Of a stretch of DNA of 64,000 nt, positions 55,094 to 62,684 are shown one piece after another (position 1 is the first letter of the stretch; every line of letters begins with the position of its first letter). The DNA is from Luteibacter sp. OK325 (GTDB lineage: Bacteria > Pseudomonadota > Gammaproteobacteria > Xanthomonadales > Rhodanobacteraceae): contig NZ_QAOX01000002.1 in NCBI RefSeq assembly GCF_003050935.1, forward strand, positions 186,001 through 250,000. The letters are read 5' to 3'. Below the pieces are notes generated by a model. The model did no database searches. It worked only from the letters and a program-made list of their open reading frames with translations, and was not told the origin of the DNA. A program made the translations under genes and the position numbers.

Positions 55094-57798
55094 CCGACAT
55101 CAGCCGTACCGCCTTGTTCGGCAAACTCAATGCCGTGGCCTATAAAGCCATCGAGGGTGCCACCGTCGCCTGTCGCCTGCGCGGACATCGCGAGGTCGAA
55201 CTCGTGCACTGGCTGCAGCAGATCCTGCAGATGGGTGATTCCGATCTCCACCGCATCATCCGCCACGTGGGTATCGATCCTTCGCGCCTGGCACGCGACG
55301 TGGACGAGGCGTTGGAGCGCCTGCCGGGTGGTGCGACCGCGGTCAGCGATCTGTCGGCCGATATCGAGGAAGCCGTCGAGCGCGCCTGGGTGTACGCCAC
55401 GCTGAGCTTTGGCGAGAGCCAGGTGCGCACGGCCTACCTCGTCGCTGGCATCGTGCGCACGCGTCGCCTGCGTCACGTGCTGACCGGCATCTCGAACGAG
55501 TTCGCGAAAATCCGCGCGGAGGGTCTGGTCGACGAGCTTCCGGCCATGATCGCCGGGTCGGCCGAGGAGCGGCTCACCGCGTCCGATGGCTTTCGCATGA
55601 GCGACGGCGCGGGTAACGCGGGCGATTCGCCGGCGCCCGCGCAGCTGGGCAAACGGGAAGGCCTGCAGCGCTATACCGTGGACCTCACCGCGCAGGCGCG
55701 CGAGGGCAGGATCGATCCCGTCGTCGGTCGCGACGACGAGATCCGTCAGGTCGTCGACATCCTCATGCGTCGCCGGCAGAACAATCCCATGCTGGTCGGC
55801 GAGGCCGGCGTCGGCAAGACCGCGGTGGTCGAAGGCTTTGCGCAGCGCATCGTCGCCGGCGACGTGCCGCCGGCGCTTCGCGAGGTGGAACTACGCGTGC
55901 TGGACGTGGGCCTGCTGCAGGCCGGCGCGAGCATGAAGGGTGAATTCGAAAGCCGTCTGCGCCAGGTGGTCGACGAGGTGCAGGCGTCGGCGACGCCGGT
56001 CATCCTGTTCATCGACGAGGCGCACACCCTGGTCGGTGCCGGCGGGGCCGCCGGCACCGGCGACGCCGCCAACCTGCTCAAACCCGCCCTCGCGCGCGGC
56101 ACGCTGCGCACGATCGGCGCCACGACCTGGGCCGAATACAAGAAGCACATAGAGAAGGACCCGGCGTTGACCCGGCGCTTCCAGACCGTGCAGGTCGGCG
56201 AACCCGACGAGGCGAAGGCGGTGCTGATGCTGCGCACGGTGGCCGGGGTCATGGAAACGCATCACGGTGTCCAGGTTCTCGATGAAGCGATCGAGGCAGC
56301 CGTCCGGCTTTCGCACCGCTACATCCCCGCGCGCCAGTTGCCCGACAAGGGCGTGAGCCTGCTCGACACCGCCTGTGCGCGGGTGGCTGTGAGCCACCAT
56401 GCCGTACCGGCGCGCGTCGCCGACTCCCGCCGGCGGATCGAGGCGCTCGAGGCCGAGCACGGGATCATCCGTCGCGAACGCGCGGTGGGCATCGACACCA
56501 GCGAGCGCGAGGTAGCGGTCGAGGCGGCGCTGAGCGTCGAAGTGCGGCGCTTGTCCGACCTGGAAGAGGACTGGACCCAGGAAAGCCGTCTTGTCGCGAG
56601 CATTCTCGAGCTGCGAGGACAATTGCGTGACGCGGCGCAAGACGAGTCACGTCCCGTCGACATGGATAGTAGCGAGCGCGAATCGTTGCTTGCCCGGTTG
56701 CGCACCCTACAGACGGCGCTGGCCGAACGCCAGGGTGACTCGCCGTTGATCCTGCCTGCGGTCGACCAGCAGGCGGTTGCCGCCGTGGTCGCCGACTGGA
56801 CCGGCATTCCGGTCGGGCGCATGGTGCGCAGCGAACTGGAGACGGTGATGAACCTCGCCTCCTTGATGGGTCAGCGGGTCATCGGCCAGGACCACGCCAT
56901 GGAGATGATCGCCAAACGCATCCAGACCTCGCGCGCCGGGCTGGACAATCCTCACAAGCCCATCGGCGTCTTCCTGCTCGCGGGCACCTCGGGCGTCGGC
57001 AAGACCGAGACGGCGTTAGCGCTGGCCGAGACGCTGTATGGCGGCGAGCACAACCTCATCACCATCAACATGAGCGAGTTCCAGGAGGCCCATACCGTCT
57101 CCACGCTCAAGGGCGCGCCGCCCGGCTACGTGGGCTACGGCGAAGGTGGCGTACTCACCGAGGCGGTGCGTCGCCGTCCTTACTCGGTGGTACTGCTGGA
57201 TGAAGTCGAGAAAGCCCATCCGGACGTGCACGAAATCTTCTTCCAGGTCTTCGACAAGGGCGTCATGGAAGACGGGGAAGGTCGCCGGATAGACTTTCGC
57301 AACACGCTCATCATCCTGACGACAAACGCAGGAACCGAGACGATCGAACGTCTGTGCGCCGACGCGGCGCATGTGCCGGAAGCTGAAACGATGGCGACCG
57401 CCCTGCGCGTGCCACTGCTCGATGTCTTTCCGCCCGCGTTACTGGGGCGGCTCGTCGCCGTGCCGTACTACCCACTCAGCCAGCACATGCTTGGCGAGAT
57501 CGTCCGCCTGCAGGTGGCGCGGATCAAGCACCGTATCGAGGAGCGCTACCGCGTGCCTTTCGAATGCACGGATGCGGCGACGGCGCTGGTGGTCAGCCGG
57601 TGCACCGAGAGCGAGAGCGGTGGTCGCATGATCGACGCCATCCTGACCAACACGATGTTGCCCGACATCAGCCGGGAGCTGCTCATGCGGACGATCGGCG
57701 ACGAGCCGGTGCAACGCGTGCATGTGGACGCGTCGGGCGGCGCGTTCGTCTATCGGTTCGACGGCGTCGATGTCGCTTCGGCGATGGTCGCGGCCTGA
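55090..57798 (+). CDS. tssH: T6SS AAA+ ATPase TssH (ClpV)
   Basis: The 902-aa product is a ClpB-like double AAA+ ATPase that disassembles the contracted sheath. It has a Clp N-domain, Walker A motifs GEAGVGKT (residues 237-244) and GTSGVGKT (632-639), Walker B segments VILFIDEAHTLVGAGG and VVLLDEVEKAHPDVHEIFFQVFDKGVMEDGEGR, and a coiled middle domain. GTG 55090 shares bases with the tssG stop. The N-terminus (TALFGKLNAVAYKAIEGATVACRLRG) is the TssC-binding ClpV type. Confidence 0.96.
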   Translation: MTDISRTALFGKLNAVAYKAIEGATVACRLRGHREVELVHWLQQILQMGDSDLHRIIRHVGIDPSRLARDVDEALERLPGGATAVSDLSADIEEAVERAWVYATLSFGESQVRTAYLVAGIVRTRRLRHVLTGISNEFAKIRAEGLVDELPAMIAGSAEERLTASDGFRMSDGAGNAGDSPAPAQLGKREGLQRYTVDLTAQAREGRIDPVVGRDDEIRQVVDILMRRRQNNPMLVGEAGVGKTAVVEGFAQRIVAGDVPPALREVELRVLDVGLLQAGASMKGEFESRLRQVVDEVQASATPVILFIDEAHTLVGAGGAAGTGDAANLLKPALARGTLRTIGATTWAEYKKHIEKDPALTRRFQTVQVGEPDEAKAVLMLRTVAGVMETHHGVQVLDEAIEAAVRLSHRYIPARQLPDKGVSLLDTACARVAVSHHAVPARVADSRRRIEALEAEHGIIRRERAVGIDTSEREVAVEAALSVEVRRLSDLEEDWTQESRLVASILELRGQLRDAAQDESRPVDMDSSERESLLARLRTLQTALAERQGDSPLILPAVDQQAVAAVVADWTGIPVGRMVRSELETVMNLASLMGQRVIGQDHAMEMIAKRIQTSRAGLDNPHKPIGVFLLAGTSGVGKTETALALAETLYGGEHNLITINMSEFQEAHTVSTLKGAPPGYVGYGEGGVLTEAVRRRPYSVVLLDEVEKAHPDVHEIFFQVFDKGVMEDGEGRRIDFRNTLIILTTNAGTETIERLCADAAHVPEAETMATALRVPLLDVFPPALLGRLVAVPYYPLSQHMLGEIVRLQVARIKHRIEERYRVPFECTDAATALVVSRCTESESGGRMIDAILTNTMLPDISRELLMRTIGDEPVQRVHVDASGGAFVYRFDGVDVASAMVAA

Positions 57799-57818
57799 CG
57801 CCGGCGAAGGAGACGAGC

Positions 57819-58862
57819 ATGGCAACCCAACTCACCCGCGAAGAGTGGCTGGCCCTCGGCGAGATCGCGAAGTCTCGCAAGCAGCTCATGGCGCAGATGT
57901 TCCGTGGCACGCACCTGCACTTTGGCAGCAGTAGTGCGCGCGATGCAGGAGGCGAACTCCTGCAGATGGGCTACGAGCTTTATTCGGCGATCAGCGATCT
58001 GGCGACGCATAAGGACTCATCGACGACTGCGTTCAGCGCGTCGGGTACGAATGCCGACATCAAGAGCTTCATTGCAAAGATGGCGGACATCGACAGTTTC
58101 GATACGCTCGTCCAGGTGATCGGTAGCGAGCAGGCCAGCAAGCTGCTCGCCGACGTTACCCCGATCGTCGGCGTGGTCAAGGGCGTCTATGACCTGCAGA
58201 AAGTGGCCGTGGCGGTCGTGCGTGACGCGAAGCACCTGTACCGGCATGACTTCTACCTGCAAGGCTTTCGTCCCGGCGCGCCCTATGCCGCCGCGGAATC
58301 GATCAGGATCATCATCCGGCGTGACCTTACCTCGCACAGCATCGACTTTGCGCAGCAGGGCATGGCGACGGGCCTGAAAATCGCCGGGCTGTTCGTGGAT
58401 GTCGGCACGGCGACCAACGCCGGTATCGGCCTGGCCGGTGCGGTCGCCAGCCTCGGCCTCAAGCTCTACGGCATCGGCCTGGACATCAAGGACATGCGTG
58501 CAGGCAACCTCTGGCTGGAGAAACCGGAGCAGTTGTCCCTGCAGGTCTTCAACGATAGCCCGATCCTTGGCAGCTACCTGCTCGCCAGTGCCAGTACCTC
58601 CGACCTGATCAACATGTTCGTGGTCGACATTGGCCTGAAGGCCGATTGGAAGGATGACGTCGAACGCATGTACGAACAACAGATGTCGCCCCTGGTACAG
58701 CTTGCTCGCAAGCATATTGAGGCCTCGCCGCTCCAGCTCGAAGGCCACCACATCACGCTCGGGCCCTCGGGAACCCATGCCGGGAAGTCGTTCTTTTCGG
58801 GTCTGAAGGCCCGACTGGCGCGGCACATTCATCGTGGAAGTGGAGCGGTGACCCATGCCTAA
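57819..58862 (+). CDS. Unrecognised 347-aa protein in the T6SS cargo region
   Basis: The protein begins with a helical region (LTREEWLALGEIAKSRKQLMAQMF), has no signal peptide and contains a long hydrophobic Gly/Ala stretch at residues 182-222 (MATGLKIAGLFVDVGTATNAGIGLAGAVASLGL) that could insert into membranes. A Ser/Thr-rich part, KDSSTTAFSASG, and a basic C-terminal tail follow. AAGGAGACGAG precedes ATG 57819. Its place between tssH and vgrG, and the 8-base overlap with the next gene, suggest an effector or effector-partner role. No family is recognised. Confidence 0.6.
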   Translation: MATQLTREEWLALGEIAKSRKQLMAQMFRGTHLHFGSSSARDAGGELLQMGYELYSAISDLATHKDSSTTAFSASGTNADIKSFIAKMADIDSFDTLVQVIGSEQASKLLADVTPIVGVVKGVYDLQKVAVAVVRDAKHLYRHDFYLQGFRPGAPYAAAESIRIIIRRDLTSHSIDFAQQGMATGLKIAGLFVDVGTATNAGIGLAGAVASLGLKLYGIGLDIKDMRAGNLWLEKPEQLSLQVFNDSPILGSYLLASASTSDLINMFVVDIGLKADWKDDVERMYEQQMSPLVQLARKHIEASPLQLEGHHITLGPSGTHAGKSFFSGLKARLARHIHRGSGAVTHA

Positions 58863-59508
58863 GGGCAATCATGTCTTCAATGACTTCGACGGGTGTGTCG
58901 CTACGAGCTTCAAAAAGCTCTCACGTGAACTCAATCTCGAACAGGTGCTTATTGCGGCGACCGGCGCGGGGAACAGCCCGGAGGCGACGACGATCCGTGG
59001 CCACTTTCCAACGTCCTACGCGACACTCATCCAGATGCAGGCGAAAGATCGCGTCAAGGAAATGCACTGGATCCAGGACGATAAGGAAGTCATCGCTAAC
59101 GACGGCAACTCCATGGCGTTCGGTCGTGAATCGGCGCGCTTCAGTCAAGCCGTCATCGACTGGGCTTGGGGGCGGGATGACAAGGAGAATCCCATGACAG
59201 TGTGGCGTGACCTGGTCAATGCCGGCGAGGACATCACGGCCCGAAGGAACTTCGCCAAAGAAAGTTCCCGAAAAGAGGCGCCTAAAACGGAGGCAGGCCG
59301 CGAGGAACTCTGTCAGCAGGTCCGCATGTTCATCCGCGGCGAGCTCTCCAAGCTCGTCGGTAAGTGGCTGGTCCAGCTGCGCGACGACATGACGTCGGCG
59401 CGGCCCGCAATGAACGGGGTAACGCCGGTACGGGTCGACTACGACACCAGGCGAAAGGCGTGGATGGAACGACTGGGCAGTGCCGGCGTCATACCCATCC
59501 CCGATTAA
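58855..59508 (+). CDS. Unrecognised 217-aa protein in the T6SS cargo region
   Basis: The product is polar and probably cytoplasmic, with NHVFNDFDGCVATSFKKLSREL, IQMQAKDRVKEMHWIQDDKEVI, VWRDLVNAGEDITARRNFAKESSRK and QVRMFIRGELSKLVGKWLVQLRDD. No signal peptide or membrane segment is visible. It overlaps the previous gene by 8 bases and lies 53 bases before the RIP-like gene. It could be an immunity protein or chaperone; no family is recognised. Confidence 0.6.
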   Translation: MPKGNHVFNDFDGCVATSFKKLSRELNLEQVLIAATGAGNSPEATTIRGHFPTSYATLIQMQAKDRVKEMHWIQDDKEVIANDGNSMAFGRESARFSQAVIDWAWGRDDKENPMTVWRDLVNAGEDITARRNFAKESSRKEAPKTEAGREELCQQVRMFIRGELSKLVGKWLVQLRDDMTSARPAMNGVTPVRVDYDTRRKAWMERLGSAGVIPIPD

Positions 59509-59561
59509 TACCGCGAGCACCGGCGATCGAAGCACATCGATCAGGAACACAAGGCACCCCG

Positions 59562-60176
59562 ATGAGAATCATTCTGAGCACCGCGCGCTACACGGAGTTC
59601 CTAAAGGAGTTTCGTCTGGCCGACCGCCAAAATGCGGCAGCCAATAACGAAACCGAAGTGGTGTACACCTCGGGCAATGCGACGCGTCGGTATTTCTACC
59701 GTGCGCCGAACTTCGAACTGATCGCCTATGACCTTGGCGGCGGGCGGATCAATCTCGTCACCTACAATCATGTAGGAACCCTGGGCGCCACCGTCGGTAG
59801 CACGAACTTCGATGGTGCGCTTCTGGCGGGCGGCGGTGGTGGCAACCAGATGACTGCGGACTTGAGCCGCGTGGTGGCGCTGACCTCGGAAGCGGCGCGA
59901 TCATCGGTGGTGGAAACCGCCATCAAGAACGTCCTGGGTAGCGCCGCTCGCACGGTCAATCTGGACAGGTTCACCTTGCTTTTCACGTCCTACAAGCACA
60001 CGGCCAAACACGTGAGGTACTTCGATGCGTCCGGCGCGTACGCGCCCGGTTGGCGTCCGTTGCGCCGCGACGACTACCTGCGCTTTTTCTCCGACAGCAC
60101 CTACACGGGTGATGCCACGACCCATTGTGCGCTGGTGCGCTCGTTGGCCGACGCGCCGAACCGCGAAGACCCGTAA
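59562..60176 (+). CDS. Ribosome-inactivating protein (rRNA N-glycosidase)-like T6SS cargo
   Basis: The 204-aa product carries TSEAARSSVVET: E110 and R113 align with the catalytic Glu177 and Arg180 of ricin in SEAARFQYIE, and E118 with the E eight residues on. Upstream, FELIAYDLGGGRINLVTYN (residues 51-69) resembles the RIP strand that carries the adenine-stacking tyrosine (Y56), and NFDGALLAG matches the NYDRLEQLAG loop. RIPs remove an adenine from the sarcin-ricin loop of large rRNA. No signal peptide is present. ATG 59562 is 53 bases after the previous stop and the gene ends 4 bases before vgrG. The similarity is short and by eye, so the call is strong in motif but unproven. Confidence 0.65.
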   Translation: MRIILSTARYTEFLKEFRLADRQNAAANNETEVVYTSGNATRRYFYRAPNFELIAYDLGGGRINLVTYNHVGTLGATVGSTNFDGALLAGGGGGNQMTADLSRVVALTSEAARSSVVETAIKNVLGSAARTVNLDRFTLLFTSYKHTAKHVRYFDASGAYAPGWRPLRRDDYLRFFSDSTYTGDATTHCALVRSLADAPNREDP

Positions 60177-60180
60177 CCTC

Positions 60181-62142
60181 ATGCCCCACGCCATAACATT
60201 GACGGCGGCTTCCGTTGATCTGCTGATCGCCAACATGAGCGCGACCGAAGAACTCGGGCGGCTGTCCACCTTTCGTATCGAGGCGGTCAGCAAGAACGCC
60301 TCGGTCGACCTGCGTGCGCTGCTGGGTACACCGATGACGGTGACCGTGACGACGCCACAAGGGTACGTCCGGTACTACAACGGCATCGTCGCCGAGGCCG
60401 AGCAGGGCGCGTTCGTGCAAATAGAGAACGTGCGGTATGCCGTCTATGCCTTCATCGTGGTCCCTAAGCCCTGGCTGCTGCGGCAGACCTCGGACTGCCG
60501 CATCTACAAGAACAAGACGGTGCCGCAGATCGTCCGCGAGGTCTTGTCCGAGTTCGGCTACGGCGATGTTCGACTCAGCCTCACGGCGAACTATTCACCG
60601 CGTGAGTACTGCGTGCAGTACCGCGAGAGCTACTTCGACTTCATCAGCCGGCTGATGGAGCAGGAGGGCATCTACTACTACTTCACGCACGCGCCGGGAA
60701 GCCACACCATGGTGCTGGCCGACGCCCTTGGAGCTCACTCGACAGTAGCCACGTTCGAGACGATTCCTTACGCACCGCCTGCCGAGCGGGGCCACCGGAT
60801 GAAGGCGTCGATAAGCGACTGGACCACCGGCCGTACCGTCAACCCGACCCGCGTGCGCCTGGACGACTACGATTACCAGCGTCCGCGTGCCTCGCTGCTG
60901 GCGACCGAGCAGGCAACGGACAGTGCCGACTCGCATGGCGTCTCGGGTTTGGAAATCTACGACTATCCCCATGGATCCGTAGGCTATGCGCAGCCTCTAG
61001 CGGACGGACAGCGTTATGCGCAGGTACGCGCCGATGCGCTGAATGTGCCCCAGGCAACCTCTTCGGGCGCCACCGACGCAGTCGGACTTACCACGGGCGC
61101 GTTGTTCCGGTTGAAGGACTTCCCGCTCGCCGAGGCGAATCAGGAGTACCTGGTAGTCGCCGCAACAACGCGCCTGGTCGAGGTCGACTACCAGGGTGGC
61201 GGCGTCGAACCGGACAAGGACGAAGCGCCCTTCACCTGTGAGTTCCGTGTGATTCGAAGCCGCCAACCCTTCCGCACGGCGCAGACGACGCCGCGGCCGG
61301 TCATAGCAGGCGTGCAGACCGCCGTGGTGTACGGGCAGACCGACGAAGACATCGAGGTCGACAGTTACGGGCGCGTCCAGGTCACGTTCTTCTGGAATCC
61401 ATCGTCCAAACCCAAGGCGGACCAGTCCTGCCCCGTACGCGTCGCCTCGAGTTGGGCGGGTAAACGGTGGGGGGCACAATTCATCCCGCGTGTCGGCCAG
61501 GAGGTCGTCATTGGTTTTCACGAAGGCAATCCTGACCGTCCGCTGATCCTGGGCAGTGTCTACAACCAGGAGCACATGCCACCTTATGCGCTGCCCGAGG
61601 ATCGCACGCGCAGCGGCGTGGTCAGCCGCAGCTTGCGCGGCGCATCGGGTGAGGCCAACGAGATCCGCTTCGAAGATCGCAAGGGCGCTGAGGAGCTGCT
61701 CTTCCATGCGCAGCGCGACCTTCGTCATGAGGCCGAGAACGATCACGTCTCGACGATCGACCGCGACGAGAGCGGACAGATCAAGCGTGACCGTTCGCAT
61801 GAGGTCGGCCGCGACGACACACTGAAAGTGGGTCGCCGCCTGCGTATCGAAGCGGGGGAGGAGATCGAACTGGTAACCGGTCTGGCGCGCATCGTGATGA
61901 AACGCACCGGTGAGATCCAGATCATGGGCACCAGGCTCGCGCTCAACGGCGCGGCGACGATCAACATGGTTTCCGGCGGTGCGACCTCGCTTACTTCCGG
62001 CGCCGCTGTGTCCATCACGGCGGGTGCCACCGTGACCGTCAACGCCACCGCGGCCATCGCGGTGACGTCGGGCGCCGCCCTGATGCTCTCGTCCACCCTG
62101 GGTCCGGCGGTGCTGAAAGGCATGCCGCCCCTGCTGCTGTGA
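60181..62142 (+). CDS. vgrG: T6SS spike protein VgrG
   Basis: The 653-aa product has the gp27-like part (LTAASVDLLIANMSATEELGRLSTFRIEAVS, YCVQYRESYFDFISRLMEQEGIYYYF), the gp5 OB-fold (QTAVVYGQTDEDIEVDSYGRVQVTFFWN, SSWAGKRWGAQFIPRVGQEVVIGFHEGNPDRPLILGSVYN) and a spike of TGEIQIMGT-type repeats. The tail is a Thr/Ala/Gly/Val-rich beta-helix (SLTSGAAVSITAGATVTVNA) with no added effector domain. The RIP-like gene directly upstream could be its cargo. No PAAR gene is seen in the window. Confidence 0.95.
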   Translation: MPHAITLTAASVDLLIANMSATEELGRLSTFRIEAVSKNASVDLRALLGTPMTVTVTTPQGYVRYYNGIVAEAEQGAFVQIENVRYAVYAFIVVPKPWLLRQTSDCRIYKNKTVPQIVREVLSEFGYGDVRLSLTANYSPREYCVQYRESYFDFISRLMEQEGIYYYFTHAPGSHTMVLADALGAHSTVATFETIPYAPPAERGHRMKASISDWTTGRTVNPTRVRLDDYDYQRPRASLLATEQATDSADSHGVSGLEIYDYPHGSVGYAQPLADGQRYAQVRADALNVPQATSSGATDAVGLTTGALFRLKDFPLAEANQEYLVVAATTRLVEVDYQGGGVEPDKDEAPFTCEFRVIRSRQPFRTAQTTPRPVIAGVQTAVVYGQTDEDIEVDSYGRVQVTFFWNPSSKPKADQSCPVRVASSWAGKRWGAQFIPRVGQEVVIGFHEGNPDRPLILGSVYNQEHMPPYALPEDRTRSGVVSRSLRGASGEANEIRFEDRKGAEELLFHAQRDLRHEAENDHVSTIDRDESGQIKRDRSHEVGRDDTLKVGRRLRIEAGEEIELVTGLARIVMKRTGEIQIMGTRLALNGAATINMVSGGATSLTSGAAVSITAGATVTVNATAAIAVTSGAALMLSSTLGPAVLKGMPPLLL

Positions 62143-62684
62143 GCCCCATGCCCCTCACCACCACCCTGGCGGCCCGCGACATGGGGCTGGACGCGAGCGT
62201 CGCCGCGCTCCTTCACGACGAGATGACCGAGCGTGCGGCCGTCCGCGCACTGCTCGATCACGGCGACGCCGGTGCCGCGTTGCGCGTCGCCCTCCGCTTG
62301 ATGCCGCGTGGCTATGTCGTGCCCTGGCTGTGCCAGTGCGTCCGCGGCGAAGCGATCGACGATGATGCCCTGGATGGCTTGCTGGTCGCCGAGGCGTGGT
62401 TGCGCGAGCGCGGTGAGCCTCGCCGGCGCGGCGCCCTGGCCTTCGCTGCCGGGCGTCACTACGTCGGCATCGGCGCGCTGGTTGCCGCGAGCGCCGCCTG
62501 GTCGGAGGGTTTCCTGCTCGATGGCGAGGGCAGGGAAGTCGCGCCTGTCGCCCCTCAGCTCATGGCCGTGGTGGCCGCGGCCGCGCTGCTCACCCTTGCA
62601 TCAACGCGTCCCGACTTCGATGCGCAATGCCGCGCGTTTGTCGCCTCGGCGATGGGACTGCTTCCACCGGAGATTTCCGAATGA
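62139..62684 (+). CDS. DUF6931-like T6SS-associated protein
   Basis: The 181-aa product is Ala/Leu-rich and helical: VRALLDHGDAGAALRVALRLMPRGYVVPWLCQCVR, GALAFAAGRHYVGIGALVAASAAWSEG, VVAAAALLTLASTRPDFDAQCRAFVASAMGLLP. The pattern recalls the DUF6931 proteins found beside vgrG and PAAR genes. GTG 62139 overlaps the vgrG stop (GTGA) and ATG 62148 is also possible. It overlaps the FHA gene by 4 bases. A link to spike assembly is inferred from the context only. Confidence 0.65.
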   Translation: MSPMPLTTTLAARDMGLDASVAALLHDEMTERAAVRALLDHGDAGAALRVALRLMPRGYVVPWLCQCVRGEAIDDDALDGLLVAEAWLRERGEPRRRGALAFAAGRHYVGIGALVAASAAWSEGFLLDGEGREVAPVAPQLMAVVAAAALLTLASTRPDFDAQCRAFVASAMGLLPPEISE

